A stretch of 64,000 nucleotides of DNA from Amycolatopsis thermoflava N1165 (lineage in GTDB: Bacteria > Actinomycetota > Actinomycetes > Mycobacteriales > Pseudonocardiaceae). The translations under genes were made by a program, and so were the position numbers. Each line of letters starts with the position of its first letter. Within the stretch, counting starts at the first letter, position 1. The notes under the pieces are model-generated. The model saw only the letters and a list, made by a program, of their open reading frames with translations, had not been told where the DNA came from and made no database searches. This document shows positions 8,109 through 17,402 of this stretch, one piece after another. Location: NCBI RefSeq assembly GCF_000473265.1, contig NZ_KI421511.1:1-64000 (forward strand). The letters are read 5' to 3'.

Positions 8109-10595
8109 ATGGGCGCCGTTGACCAGGTGGTTCTGCGTGGTCGCGATCGTGAGCTGACGGTGCTCCGCCGCGCGCTCGGGGAGGCCAGGGACGGCCGCGG
8201 CGGCGGTCTCGTCGTGCTCGGTGAGCCGGGCTCGGGCCGGACCGCTCTGCTCGCGGCGGCCCGCGCCGAGGCCGCCGGGTTCGGCGTCCGCGAGGCCAGG
8301 GGCGTGGCCGCCGAACGCCACCTCGCGCACTGCGGCCTGCTCCAGCTCCTGCCGGAGCTGACCGACCTCCCCGCGGAACCGCTCGCGCTCGGCCGTGCCG
8401 TGCACGCGGCCCTGACCGCCGCCGCGCCGCTGTTGTGCCTGGTCGACGACGCCGACCTGCTCGACCCCGAATCACGCGACGCGCTGGCGTTCGCGGCCCG
8501 CCGGCTGTCCGGCGCGAGCGTGCTCGTGGTGTTCACGGCCGGGACGCCCCTCGACGGAGTTCCCGCGGTGTGGCTGGAACCGCTCGGCGCGGAGGACAGC
8601 GCGCAGGTGCTCGCCGACCACGGCGTCCCGGAACCGGTCCCGGACCTGCTCGACCTGGCCTCCGGCAACCCGCTCGCCCTCACCGAGCTGGCCGCCGAGG
8701 GACGGATCCCGCCGCACAGCCGCCTGCGCCGCGCGGTCCGCGAGCGGCTCGCCGCCCTTGATCGGGGCGCCCGCGAGATCGCCCTGATGGCGGCGCTCGA
8801 CGACCGGCTGGACGTGGACACCCTGGTGCGCGCCACGGAACGGTCCGGTGTGGACCTCCGCGCGCTGGAGGAGGCCCGGGCGGCCGGGTTCGTCCGGCTG
8901 GACGGCGACCACGTCCTCACCGCAGGCCCGCTGCTGCAGGCGCTGATCCGCGAGGAGGCGCCGCTGGCCGACCGGCGCGCCACCCACACACTCCTGCTGT
9001 CCGTGCTGGACCCGGACCGGCACCGGCTGCGCTGCACCTGGCACCGGGCCGCGCTCGCCGGCGGCGCCGACCCGCGGCTGGCGGGCGAGCTGCTGGAGTC
9101 GGCGTCGGAGTTCTGGCTGGCCGGGCGGCCCCGGCGGGCGCGGGCGCTGCTGCGCCAGGCCCGCCCGCTGGCGCGGGGCACGTCCGTGCGCGGCGTCGCC
9201 GACCTGCTGCAGGGCAGCCTCGAAATGCGCGAGGGCATGCCCGCGGTCGCCAGTCAGACACTGCTCGTCGCGGCGAACCAGCTCGCCGGCTCCCAGCGCG
9301 ACCACGCGCTCACCGCGCTGATGCTGGCCGGCGAGGCGAGCTGCCTGGCCGGCGACTACGTGCGCTACTACGCGATCGCCGACCGCGCGCAGCAGCTGCG
9401 CCGCCCCGACGACTCGCCACGCACCCGGCTGATCCTGGACCACTTCGCCGGCATGAGCGACGCCTTCCGCGGGCGGCACGACCGTGCGGCCGCGCCCCTG
9501 CGCCGGGTCGTCGGGCTCGGCGGGGTGCTGGACGAGCCGGTGGCGAAGATCTGGGCGAGCCAGGCCGCCTACACGCTCGGCGACGCGGCCCGCGCGCACG
9601 AACTGGCCGTCGGCGCGGTGACCTCGGCGGGCAGCCGCGGCACCACCGCGGTCGTGCCGTGGGCGCTGGTGTACGTGGCGGTGTCGGAGCTGCTGCTCGA
9701 CCGGCACTCGGCGGCGCTGTCCAGCGCGCTGGAGGGGCTGCGGATGGCTCGCGCGATCGGCCAGCCGAACTCGGCGGTCGACCACCTGACGATCCTCGCG
9801 CTGGAGGCGTCGCTGCGCGGCGACCGGGAGACCGCGCAGGCCCGGCTGGACGCGGCCGGGCACGAGGTCGCCACCCGCGGGCTGGGACGGCCCGGCGCGC
9901 TGAGCACGTGGGCCTCGGCCTGCGTCGACCTCGCCGAGGACCGGCCGGAGGACGCGCTGGACCGGTTCCGCCTGATGGCGGCCGGCACCGGCCGGGTGCA
10001 CCCGGGGATCCGGGCGATGGCGACGCCGCACTTCGTCGAGGCCGCGGCGCGCTGCGGGCAGACCGTGAAGGCCGCCAAAGCGCTGGCCCCCTACGAGGAC
10101 TGGGCGCGCAGCACCGGCAGCGACGTCCGGATGGCCCTGTCGCACCGCTGCCGCGCGCTGCTCGGCGACCCGGACGCCGACGAGCACTTCGAGACCGCGA
10201 TCGAGCTGCACCGCGCCAGCCAGACCGCGCTGGAACTGGCCAAGACCGAGTTGTTCTACGCGCACCGGCTGCGCCGCAACCGCAAGGCGCGGGCCGCGCG
10301 GGAGCTGCTGCGGGACGCGCTGAAGATCTTCCAGCGCTACGACGCGCCGCGCTGGGCCGAGCGCACGACGGCCGAGCTGCGGGCGGCGGGGGAGTCGGTG
10401 CCCGGCTGCGCCCGGCCCGCCGACCTGACGCCGCAGCAACTGCAGATCGCCCGGCTGGTCGCGGAGGGCGCGACGAACCGGGAGATCGCGGCGCAGCTGA
10501 TCATCAGCCACCGCACGGTCGACCACCACCTGCGCAACATCTTCGCGCGGCTCGGCATCCGGTCCCGCGTGGAGCTGGCCGCCCGCTTCCGCTGA
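8109..10595 (+). CDS. large LuxR-family (LAL-type) ATPase transcriptional regulator
   Basis: The protein has 828 residues. An N-terminal ATPase module shows a Walker A-like GEPGSGRT at 38-45, with arginine where lysine is normal, and a Walker B-like [10 protein letters not shown] long helical, TPR-like middle follows. The C-terminus is a LuxR helix-turn-helix ([22 protein letters not shown] onwards). LAL regulators are usually activators of adjacent genes, often in secondary metabolism or sugar use. The downstream secreted polyester hydrolase gene is a candidate target. I see no clear ribosome-binding site before the ATG. Confidence 0.87.
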   Translation: MGAVDQVVLRGRDRELTVLRRALGEARDGRGGGLVVLGEPGSGRTALLAAARAEAAGFGVREARGVAAERHLAHCGLLQLLPELTDLPAEPLALGRAVHAALTAAAPLLCLVDDADLLDPESRDALAFAARRLSGASVLVVFTAGTPLDGVPAVWLEPLGAEDSAQVLADHGVPEPVPDLLDLASGNPLALTELAAEGRIPPHSRLRRAVRERLAALDRGAREIALMAALDDRLDVDTLVRATERSGVDLRALEEARAAGFVRLDGDHVLTAGPLLQALIREEAPLADRRATHTLLLSVLDPDRHRLRCTWHRAALAGGADPRLAGELLESASEFWLAGRPRRARALLRQARPLARGTSVRGVADLLQGSLEMREGMPAVASQTLLVAANQLAGSQRDHALTALMLAGEASCLAGDYVRYYAIADRAQQLRRPDDSPRTRLILDHFAGMSDAFRGRHDRAAAPLRRVVGLGGVLDEPVAKIWASQAAYTLGDAARAHELAVGAVTSAGSRGTTAVVPWALVYVAVSELLLDRHSAALSSALEGLRMARAIGQPNSAVDHLTILALEASLRGDRETAQARLDAAGHEVATRGLGRPGALSTWASACVDLAEDRPEDALDRFRLMAAGTGRVHPGIRAMATPHFVEAAARCGQTVKAAKALAPYEDWARSTGSDVRMALSHRCRALLGDPDADEHFETAIELHRASQTALELAKTELFYAHRLRRNRKARAARELLRDALKIFQRYDAPRWAERTTAELRAAGESVPGCARPADLTPQQLQIARLVAEGATNREIAAQLIISHRTVDHHLRNIFARLGIRSRVELAARFR

Positions 10596-10678
10596 CTGGT
10601 GATTTCACCGATGCGCGTGGTTGGCGGCCTTTGTCAGAGTTCCCTGGTTCCCCTCTCACGGAAAGGGAGTTCGAACGC

Positions 10679-11548
10679 ATGCGACGTTCACCAAGAAACC
10701 TGGCCCGGCTGGTCACGGCGCTGGCCCTGGTCGCGGGCGCCGCCACCGCGACCGCCTCCGCCCAGGCCGCCGACAACCCGTACGAGCGCGGGCCCGACCC
10801 CACCGAGTCGAGCATCGAGGCCAGCCGCGGCCCGTTCGCGGTCTCGCAGACCACGGTTTCGTCGCTGGTGGTCAGCGGCTTCGGCGGGGGCACCATCTAC
10901 TACCCGACCGACACGAGCCAAGGCACCTTCGGCGCGGTCGCGATCTCGCCGGGCTACACGGCGGACCAGACCAGCATCGCCTGGATCGGGCCGCGCCTGG
11001 CCTCGCAGGGGTTCGTCGTGTTCACCATCGACACGATCACCCGCTACGACCAGCCGGCCAGCCGGGGTGACCAGCTGCTCGCCGCGCTGGACTACCTGAC
11101 TCAGCGGAGCTCGGTGGCCAGCCGCATCGACAGCAGCCGCCTCGGCGTCGCGGGCCACTCGATGGGCGGCGGCGGCACGCTGGAGGCGGCCGACGAACGG
11201 CCCAGCCTGCAGGCGGCCGTCCCGCTCGCGCCGTGGAACCTGCGGAAGAACTTCTCCAGTGTGCAGGTGCCGACGTTCATCATCGGCGGCGAGGCCGACA
11301 CGGTCGCGCCGGTCGCCACGCACTCCGAACCGTTCTACACGTCGCTGCCCAGCTCGCTGGACAAGGCGTACATGGAGCTGAACAACGCGTCGCACTTCTT
11401 CCCGAACACGTCCAACACCACGATGGCGAAGTACATGATTTCGTGGTTCAAGCGGTTCATCGACAACGACACGCGGTACGACCAGTTCCTCTGCCCGAAC
11501 CCGAGCGGCCTGGCGATCGAGGAGTACCGGTCGACCTGCCCGTACTGA
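10679..11548 (+). CDS. secreted polyester hydrolase / cutinase (PET-hydrolase family)
   Basis: The 289-residue precursor has a signal peptide ending near AQA at 28-30. The mature enzyme is an alpha/beta hydrolase with nucleophile Ser161 in GHSMGG (159-164), acid Asp207 in GGEADT and His239 in NNASHFFPN. Trp186 in PLAPWNL, and the C-terminal cysteines Cys272 and Cys287 in the EEYRSTCPY tail, match the architecture of Thermobifida TfCut2 and leaf-compost cutinase, known from the family. These enzymes hydrolyse cutin and synthetic polyesters outside the cell. An AAAGGGAG ribosome-binding site precedes the ATG at 10679. Activity on any given polymer is not shown. Confidence 0.9.
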   Translation: MRRSPRNLARLVTALALVAGAATATASAQAADNPYERGPDPTESSIEASRGPFAVSQTTVSSLVVSGFGGGTIYYPTDTSQGTFGAVAISPGYTADQTSIAWIGPRLASQGFVVFTIDTITRYDQPASRGDQLLAALDYLTQRSSVASRIDSSRLGVAGHSMGGGGTLEAADERPSLQAAVPLAPWNLRKNFSSVQVPTFIIGGEADTVAPVATHSEPFYTSLPSSLDKAYMELNNASHFFPNTSNTTMAKYMISWFKRFIDNDTRYDQFLCPNPSGLAIEEYRSTCPY

Positions 11549-11568
11549 TCCGTCTAGTGAGCGGCGGA

Positions 11569-11739
11569 TCAGGAGTCTTCGCGCTCCTGGTCCGCCGTTT
11601 CGCCGCGGTGCTCGTCCTCCTCGTTGCCGCCGCGGGGGCCGAACCCGGGGGCCGGCTCGGGCGCGCCGGGACCGGGATCCGCGGCGGCGATGCGCTCTTC
11701 GCCCAGGTACGGGTCGGGTTCGAACGGTGAGGTCGTCAT
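11569..11739 (-). CDS. small acidic hypothetical protein, 56 residues
   Basis: A 57-codon frame runs from ATG at 11739 to TGA at 11569 on the minus strand. The product is acidic and rich in Pro, Gly and Glu (EEDEHRGETADQEREDS at its C-terminus), with no membrane segment or recognised domain, so it is probably disordered. It lies 28 bp behind the MOSC gene on the same strand and could be co-transcribed with it. Codon third positions are GC-rich like the neighbours. I do not recognise it, and it could be a chance frame. Confidence 0.45.
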   Translation of the reverse strand: MTTSPFEPDPYLGEERIAAADPGPGAPEPAPGFGPRGGNEEDEHRGETADQEREDS

Positions 11740-11767
11740 GCCGGCCGGATACCCGGCGGGGCCGCGA

Positions 11768-12235
11768 TCATGCGGGCACCATGCGGTCGCCGGGCCGGAT
11801 CGTGCCGCCGGTGACGATGCGGCAGTTGAGCCCCGACCGGTTGGCCAGCGGCGCGAACACCGGCTTCCCGAGCAGGTTTTCCAGGTAGCGGCACGGCACG
11901 TTGAGCCGTCCGCCGAACAGCACGGCGCCGCCCACGCGGAAGTGCTTGCCCACCAAGTGGTTCAGCGGCACGTCGCGGGTGAGCAGGTTGCGGCGGGTCT
12001 CCCCGGGTTCGAGGGTGAGGTCGTGGTCCCGGGCGAGGGCGACCAGCGTCTCCTCCTCGATCAGAGTGACCTGCCGGTCCTCGTGCGGGCGCGTGGAGTA
12101 GAGGCCGCGGCCGGTGGCGTACCGGTCGCCCTCGATGCCGTGGCCCGCGACGAGGACCGCCTCGTCCAGTTCCACCATCGCGGCCCCGGCGGTCTCGGCG
12201 GTGAAGATCCGCAGCAGCTCGCCCGTCCAGGTCAT
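11768..12235 (-). CDS. MOSC domain-containing protein
   Basis: This 155-residue protein matches the MOSC fold (GIEGDRYATGRG near the start, ETRRNLLTRDVPLN in the middle, RSGLNCRIVTGGTIRPGD at the end). MOSC domains bind molybdenum cofactor or persulfide sulfur carried on a cysteine. Candidate cysteines are those in NVPCRYLE and GLNCRIV. It is a stand-alone domain, like YiiM-type proteins, and the partner is unknown. It starts 7 bp after the stop of the IclR gene, so the two are probably co-transcribed. Confidence 0.85.
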   Translation of the reverse strand: MTWTGELLRIFTAETAGAAMVELDEAVLVAGHGIEGDRYATGRGLYSTRPHEDRQVTLIEEETLVALARDHDLTLEPGETRRNLLTRDVPLNHLVGKHFRVGGAVLFGGRLNVPCRYLENLLGKPVFAPLANRSGLNCRIVTGGTIRPGDRMVPA

Positions 12236-12242
12236 GGCGCTG

Positions 12243-12983
12243 TCACCCCGCCGGCGGCCAGGACGGCGCGCCCAGTTCGCGGGAGATCGCGCGAGCCGCC
12301 TCGCGGACCGCGCCGGGTACCGCGGGTCCGGCCGGCCAGTCGGTCATCGGCACCACCACGCCGATCGCCCCGGCGATGTCCTGCCCGGCGTCGAAGATCG
12401 GCGCGGCCACGCAGCATTCGCCGATCACCGCCTCCTCCACCTCGGTCGCCAGCGCCTCGCCGCGCACCTGCTCCAGGTGTGCGGCCAGGTCCGCCGGGTC
12501 GGTGATGGTGTCCCTGGTCATGCTGCGCAGCGGCTCCGGCGCCAGGCCGGGCGACCACGCCAGCATCGCCTTGCCGAGCGCGCTGGCGTGCGCCGGGATC
12601 ACGATCCCGACCTCCGGCATCTGGCGGGAGCCGTCCGGGCGCGGCTCGTGGTGCACGATCATCACCTCGCCCGGCAGCAGCACCCCGGTCCGCACCGCGC
12701 ACCCGGTCGTGCGCGCCAGCTCGGCCGCCCAGGTGAGCGCGCGGGACCGCAGTTCGAGGGTGTCGAGGTAGACGTTGCCCAGCTTGAGCACGGCGGGCCC
12801 GAGCCGGTAACGGGCGGAGTCGCGGTCCTGCAGCACCAGGCCGTGGGCCTGCAGGGTCTTGATGATGCCGTGCACTGTGGACGGCGCCAGCCCCAGCCGG
12901 GCCGCGATCTCGGACAGGCTCAGCCGCCGTTCCGCCTGCAGCACGCCGAGCACGCGGACCGCCCGGTCGACGGACTGGATCAT
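12243..12983 (-). CDS. IclR-family transcriptional regulator of dhaKL
   Basis: The 246-residue protein has an N-terminal winged HTH (LSLSEIAARLGLAPSTVHGIIKTL) and a C-terminal IclR effector domain. The ATG at 12983 has a GGAGGG ribosome-binding site 7 bases upstream; a longer frame to 13091 would cover the operator and was rejected. It is divergent from dhaKL, with a palindrome between them, which is the usual layout for a local regulator. IclR proteins of this type respond to a pathway substrate such as a ketose or polyol derivative (inference). Confidence 0.86.
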   Translation of the reverse strand: MIQSVDRAVRVLGVLQAERRLSLSEIAARLGLAPSTVHGIIKTLQAHGLVLQDRDSARYRLGPAVLKLGNVYLDTLELRSRALTWAAELARTTGCAVRTGVLLPGEVMIVHHEPRPDGSRQMPEVGIVIPAHASALGKAMLAWSPGLAPEPLRSMTRDTITDPADLAAHLEQVRGEALATEVEEAVIGECCVAAPIFDAGQDIAGAIGVVVPMTDWPAGPAVPGAVREAARAISRELGAPSWPPAG

Positions 12984-13044
12984 CGGCGCACCCTCCTGCC
13001 AGCCGCACTTTACAACAGTCCCGCGCCGTTCTATGTTCGGAAGA

Positions 13045-13063
13045 CATTCGATAATGTCGAATG
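13045..13063. promoter_or_regulatory. palindromic operator between iclR and dhaK
   Basis: CATTCGA at 13045-13051 and TCGAATG at 13057-13063 form a perfect 7-bp inverted repeat around a TAATG spacer. The site lies 27 bp before the dhaK ATG and 61 bp from the IclR ATG. Its position in the divergent gap and TTCGA-type half-sites suit an IclR-family operator. A similar TGTTCGG half-site precedes it near 13034. Confidence 0.55.
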
Positions 13064-13089
13064 ACAGTCGACGATGACGGAGGGGTGGC

Positions 13090-14088
13090 ATGGCGGCACG
13101 CCAGCTCGTGAACGATCCGGACGACTTCGTGCGGGAGGCCCTGGAGGGGCTCCAGCGTGCGCATCCGGACCTCGTCCGCTACCACGAGGACCCGGCGTAC
13201 GTGGTCCGCGCGCGGCAGGCGGACAAGGTCGCGCTGGTCTCCGGCGGTGGCTCCGGGCACGAGCCGCTGCACACCGGTTTCGTCGGCAGCGGCATGCTGG
13301 ACGCCGCCGTGCCGGGCGCGGTGTTCGCCAGCCCGACCGCGTTCCAGATCCGCGCCGCCATCGCCGCCGCCGACCGGGGCCGCGGGGTGCTGCTGATCGT
13401 CAAGAACTACACCGGTGACGTGCTGAACTTCCGCATCGCCGCCGAGCTGGCCGCGGACGACGGCATCGAGACGCGCACCGTCCTGGTCGACGACGATCTC
13501 GCCACCGACGGCCAGGAGGACGGCGCGCCGGGCCGTCGTGGAACCGCAGCGGTCGTCGCGGTGGAGAAGATCTGCGGCGCGGCGGCGGAGAACGGCGCGT
13601 CGCTGGACGAGCTGGCCGCGCTGGGGGAGCGGATCGTGTCGTCGGCGCGCACGCTGGCGCTGGCGCTGGAGGCGTGCACGCAGCCGGGGCAGGACCGGCC
13701 GTCGTTCGACCTGCCCGACGGCGAGATCGAGTTCGGGGTCGGCATCCACGGCGAGCACGGCGTCGGGCGGCGCCCCTATGCGCCGGTACGGGAGCTGGTG
13801 GGCGATCTGACGAAGCCGCTGGTGGCCGCGCTCGGCCTGGACCGGGGTGACGAGGTGATCGCGATCGTCAACGGCCTCGGCGCGACGCACGGTCTGGAGT
13901 TGTCGGTGGTGCACCGCGAGCTGGGCGAGTTCCTGGACGGGCTGGGGGTGCGCATCGGGCGCGCGCTGGTGGGCTCGTACGTGACCGCGCTGGACATGCG
14001 GGGCTGCTCGATCACGCTGCTGCGCGCCGACGACGAACTGCTGGCCCTGTGGGACGCGCCGGTCCGCACGCCGGCCCTGACCTGGTGA
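13090..14088 (+). CDS. dhaK: dihydroxyacetone kinase, DhaK subunit
   Basis: This 332-residue protein is the substrate-binding subunit of the dihydroxyacetone kinase family. The substrate pocket is visible: SGGGSGHEPLH near 51-61, and the histidine in GVGIHGEHG (His220), which forms the covalent hemiaminal with the ketone in this family. It pairs with DhaL encoded 11 bp downstream. No DhaM phosphotransferase subunit is present, so the enzyme may use ATP, or DhaM may be encoded elsewhere. The substrate may be dihydroxyacetone or another short ketose. Confidence 0.92.
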   Translation: MAARQLVNDPDDFVREALEGLQRAHPDLVRYHEDPAYVVRARQADKVALVSGGGSGHEPLHTGFVGSGMLDAAVPGAVFASPTAFQIRAAIAAADRGRGVLLIVKNYTGDVLNFRIAAELAADDGIETRTVLVDDDLATDGQEDGAPGRRGTAAVVAVEKICGAAAENGASLDELAALGERIVSSARTLALALEACTQPGQDRPSFDLPDGEIEFGVGIHGEHGVGRRPYAPVRELVGDLTKPLVAALGLDRGDEVIAIVNGLGATHGLELSVVHRELGEFLDGLGVRIGRALVGSYVTALDMRGCSITLLRADDELLALWDAPVRTPALTW

Positions 14089-14099
14089 AGGAGACCATT

Positions 14100-14696
14100 G
14101 TGGACACTCGTGCCTGGATCGAGCGGTTCGCCGCCGTCATCGACGACCGCGGCGCCGAGCTGACGGAGCTGGACCGGCGCGCCGGTGACGGCGACTACGG
14201 CACCAACCTCCGGTCCGCGCTGGCGAAGGTGCGGGCGAACCTGGCCGCGGACGACCCGCGCACCGCGGGGGAGGTGTTCACCGCGGTGTCGAACGCGTTC
14301 CTGCACACGGGCGGCACCAGCGGTCCGTTGTTCGGCATGTGGTTCCGCGAGTTCGCCAAGGGCCTTGGGGACGAAGTGTCCGCGGGGAGCCTGGCGCGCG
14401 CCGCGGGCGAAGCGGAAGCGACGGTGCGTCGACTCGGTGGCGCGGAGGTGGGCCACAAGACGATGGTCGACGCGATGGTGCCGGCGGCGGAAGCACTGGC
14501 TGCCGCGGCCGAGCGGGGCGCCGACGTGGAAACCGCGCTGAAGGAGGCCGCCGCCGCGGCCGACGCCGGAGCCCGCTCGACGGAGGCCTTGCTGGCGAAG
14601 CGCGGACGGGCAAGCTACGTCGGCGAACACGCGCGGGGCGTCACGGACCCGGGCGCGCTGACGGTCGCATGGTTCTTCGAGGCGGCCACGAAGTAG
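14100..14696 (+). CDS. dhaL: dihydroxyacetone kinase, DhaL (nucleotide-binding) subunit
   Basis: The 198-residue protein carries the DhaL signature: the metal/nucleotide-binding aspartates in DRRAGDGDYGTNL, the GGTSGPLFG loop and GHKTMVDAM. It is the ATP- or ADP-binding partner of DhaK. I place the start at the GTG at 14100, after a GAAGGAG ribosome-binding site, because the longer frame from 14049 overlaps the end of dhaK. A GC-rich hairpin follows the stop. Confidence 0.92.
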   Translation: MDTRAWIERFAAVIDDRGAELTELDRRAGDGDYGTNLRSALAKVRANLAADDPRTAGEVFTAVSNAFLHTGGTSGPLFGMWFREFAKGLGDEVSAGSLARAAGEAEATVRRLGGAEVGHKTMVDAMVPAAEALAAAAERGADVETALKEAAAAADAGARSTEALLAKRGRASYVGEHARGVTDPGALTVAWFFEAATK

Positions 14697-14700
14697 ACCC

Positions 14701-14738
14701 GGGACGGCGCGACCACAGGGGTGCGGCCGCGCCGTCCC
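14701..14738 (+). terminator. GC-rich hairpin after dhaL
   Basis: GGGACGGCGCG at 14701-14711 pairs perfectly with CGCGCCGTCCC at 14728-14738 across a 16-base loop, just after the dhaL stop. There is no T-run, as is common in high-GC actinomycetes. It probably ends the dhaKL transcript. Confidence 0.5.
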
Positions 14739-14809
14739 GCAACCACCCGAGCGACGTGCCGAGCCAGGAAACCGCCACCCGGCAACGAAAGCCCGAATCC
14801 CCCGAGCCA

Positions 14810-14934
14810 CCCCTCTCCCGTAACCCGATCCCCAGCCCAATCGGTTGCCGAGCCACCGGGTCAAGCCACGCTTTCCCGGCTTGACGCGGTGTCCCGGCAA
14901 CCGAACACTGCAAGATCGGGTTCGGGAGGGCACT
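14810..14934. repeat. nested long inverted repeat between convergent genes
   Basis: Three arms nest around one centre: AACCCGATC (14822-14830) with GATCGGGTT (14914-14922); TCGGTTGCCG (14841-14850) with CGGCAACCGA (14895-14904); and ACCGGGTCAAGCC (14855-14867) with GGCTTGACGCGGT (14878-14890), which has one mismatch. A weaker CCCTC/GAGGG pairing continues outward. It sits between dhaL and the convergent MpaB-like gene. It could be a bidirectional terminator, a structured RNA or a small palindromic mobile element. Confidence 0.65.
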
Positions 14935-14998
14935 TCTCATCCGGGCGTAGCGAAGCGCAGCCCGGCGCAGTAGAAACCCGCGTAGGGGCTCCCCGGAG

Positions 14999-15886
14999 CT
15001 ATCGAGATCGGCGCCGCAGCAGGGCTGGGTCGATGCCGGCCGGCGGCTCCGGCGCGCCGAGGTCCGAGGGCGAGTACCCCTTCGGGTAGCCGGGGTAGCT
15101 GCGCACCTTCGAGTTCAGCAGCTTCGACTTCCGTCGTGGCGGGAGCAGCCGCACCACCGCCGATCGCGCGTGCAGGCCGGCGCGCGCCGCGCGGCCCACC
15201 CACGCCGGGCTCGGCCGGAACCCGAACGCCGCCAGCATCCGGTCGTCGAGCAGGCTCTTGGCGCCCATGGCGACCGCGGGCCGCAGCGGTTTCGGGTACC
15301 ACGCGCAGAACAGGTCCAATGTGTACCGGCCGATCCGGTTGTTGTCCGCCGAGTACACGAAGTTCGCCTCTTCGTAGGCATCCTTGAACTTGCGAAAGGA
15401 ATCGAAGTCGCCGGGGATGTCCTTGATCCCCATGCGCTTGCCGACCTCTCGGAAGTAGAAGTACGCGGCCTGCCGCTCGTTCTCGTGCAGCGGCCGCCAG
15501 CCGAACTGGTCGATCCAGTCGATCGGGTCGTGGACGAACGTCGACAGCACGTACAGCATGTCCTCGTTGCTGATGCGGTACCGGCCGTGCATCCGGTTGA
15601 CCGTGCTGAGCGCCTCCCGCCCGCGCGGCGAGTCGTACCCGTTCTCGGCCAGCTCCGCCATCAGCAGAGCCGTGTCGTCGTAGCGTTTCTGCGGCCGCTT
15701 CTCGAATTCGCCCGTCGCGGCGAGCAGCCGCGATATGCTCGGCACGCAATACGTGCGGAACAGGGCGAACTCCAGCGCCCGCTGGTAGTCCCAGGGAAAC
15801 TCGAAGCCGATGGAGATGCGGTAGATCTCCTGGTGGTCCCGCTCGGGGTCGCACCGCTCGATCCGGCGCAGCCAGTATCCGGTCAT
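14999..15886 (-). CDS. oxygenase MpaB family protein (DUF2236)
   Basis: This 295-residue protein belongs to the DUF2236 family, which includes latex-clearing oxygenase Lcp and fungal MpaB, heme-type enzymes that cleave C=C bonds. Family-like features are the N-terminal GFEFPWDYQRALEFALFRTY, RMHGRYRIS, FVHDPIDWIDQFGWR and the C-terminal FGFRPSPAWV. It has no signal peptide. The ATG at 15886 has a GGAGGCC ribosome-binding site. It follows the CoA-transferase and AtuA-like genes, so it may act on the same isoprenoid-like substrate (inference). Confidence 0.78.
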   Translation of the reverse strand: MTGYWLRRIERCDPERDHQEIYRISIGFEFPWDYQRALEFALFRTYCVPSISRLLAATGEFEKRPQKRYDDTALLMAELAENGYDSPRGREALSTVNRMHGRYRISNEDMLYVLSTFVHDPIDWIDQFGWRPLHENERQAAYFYFREVGKRMGIKDIPGDFDSFRKFKDAYEEANFVYSADNNRIGRYTLDLFCAWYPKPLRPAVAMGAKSLLDDRMLAAFGFRPSPAWVGRAARAGLHARSAVVRLLPPRRKSKLLNSKVRSYPGYPKGYSPSDLGAPEPPAGIDPALLRRRSR

Positions 15887-15923
15887 CGCCGGCCTCCTCC
15901 TCGTTCGATGTCGACCAGTGGTG

Positions 15924-17402
15924 CTACCCCAGCCACTCCGCGCGTGACGAACCCCGCGGCACCAGCACCGTCCGGTAGTGGCCTGGCGTCGCCGACATGT
16001 GGACCTGCTCGGTGACGCCCTGGTAGTGCCCGAGCGGCGTCTCGGCGGTGAACGTCTCCGGGTCCAGGTACGCGTGCTCCTCGCCGCGGCCCGCGGTCTC
16101 CGTCGCATACGCCTTGTCGAACACGCCCAGGCTCAGGATCCACAGCGCGGCCCGCGTCAGGGACACATGCACCCGGTAGCTGCCGCCGTCCCGGGCGCGC
16201 CGCGTCAGCGCCACCACGATCCCCGCCGTCAGCAGCCACGACACGATGTAGTCGTTGACCACCAGGATCGGCGGCAGCGCCGGCCGCACCCCGTCGCCCT
16301 CCAGGTGCATCATCCCGACCAGGCTGCCCGCGCTCTGGTCGAAGCCCACGCGGTCCGCCCACGGTCCTTGCTCCCCGTTCAGCGACGCGGTCGCGTGGAT
16401 GATGCCGGGCCGCAGCGCCGCGGCCTCCTCCGCCGAGAACCCGATCTTCGCCAGGTACCCCGGCCGCCGGTTGGCGTAGAAGACATCCGCCTCCCGCAGC
16501 AGCGACCGCAACAGCCCGGCGCCCTCGGACTCGTACGGGCTGACCGTCGCCGACCGCACCCCCACGTTCGCCGTGATGTAAGTGACGTCGTGCTCCAGTT
16601 CGTCGGGCCGCCACACGTTCAGCACGTCCGCGCCGTGCAGCGCGAGCGCCCGGCCCACCCCGGCGCCCGCGATGACGTGCCCCATCCCGAGCGCCCGCAC
16701 CCCGGCCAGCGGATCCTCCACCGGGCCGAGCGGTTCCGGCGCGCTGTCGCCGATCTTCGTGATCTCCACCAGCGGCAGGTCCGCCAGCACCTCGCGGTAG
16801 TGCGGCTCGGCCATCAGTTCCGCGGGCGTGCGCAGCATCGGCAGCACCGCGCCCGCCGTGACCGCCGCGTTCTCCAGGTCCCGGCCCCGCCACTTCGCGA
16901 TCGCCGCGGCGACCGCCTCCGTGTCGTCGGGCACGCCGAGCAGTTTCTGCGCCGCCAGCTTGATCTTCGGGTAGGGGTTGAGCGGCATCACCCACTTCTC
17001 GTCCGCGGTGCGGTAGAAGCGGAAACCCAATGCCTGCGACGGGTTCGCCGGGGTGCTCGCCGGATAACCGTTGAGCAGCTCCCACTTCCGGTCGTAGAAC
17101 GGGCACAGCCGGTGCGGCGCCACCCGCAGGTCGACCGCGATGTCCTGCCCGTCACCGCCACGCAGCCGCCACAGCTTCGCGATCGCGGCGGACTTCGCGG
17201 CCAGCGCGATCGCCGCCGACCCGCCCAGCCGCAACGTGCTCGGCACCACCGGGTCCGTCCCGCGGAACGTGATCGCGCCGCCGGTGTCGGCCGGGCTCAT
17301 CCCGATGCCGGCCAGCACCTCGGTCAGCTCGGTGTGCGGGTCGAACTCGTCGCTCGTGGCCGGCTCGGCCACGGCGGCGGTGATGCGGTCAGTGAGCGAC
17401 AT
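15924..17402 (-). CDS. class III CoA-transferase (CaiB/BaiF family)
   Basis: The 492-residue protein has two CaiB/BaiF-like halves. The first includes AVDLRVAPHRLCPFYDRKWELLNGYP. The second starts near GMGHVIAGAGVGRALALHGADVLNVWRP, with YANRRPGYLAKIGF and ISWLLTAG-like segments typical of the family. These enzymes move CoA between acyl groups. The ATG at 17402 lies inside the end of the AtuA-like gene, a 14-bp overlap, which implies translational coupling. The long family-atypical length suggests an internal duplication of the core fold. Confidence 0.82.
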   Translation of the reverse strand: MSLTDRITAAVAEPATSDEFDPHTELTEVLAGIGMSPADTGGAITFRGTDPVVPSTLRLGGSAAIALAAKSAAIAKLWRLRGGDGQDIAVDLRVAPHRLCPFYDRKWELLNGYPASTPANPSQALGFRFYRTADEKWVMPLNPYPKIKLAAQKLLGVPDDTEAVAAAIAKWRGRDLENAAVTAGAVLPMLRTPAELMAEPHYREVLADLPLVEITKIGDSAPEPLGPVEDPLAGVRALGMGHVIAGAGVGRALALHGADVLNVWRPDELEHDVTYITANVGVRSATVSPYESEGAGLLRSLLREADVFYANRRPGYLAKIGFSAEEAAALRPGIIHATASLNGEQGPWADRVGFDQSAGSLVGMMHLEGDGVRPALPPILVVNDYIVSWLLTAGIVVALTRRARDGGSYRVHVSLTRAALWILSLGVFDKAYATETAGRGEEHAYLDPETFTAETPLGHYQGVTEQVHMSATPGHYRTVLVPRGSSRAEWLG

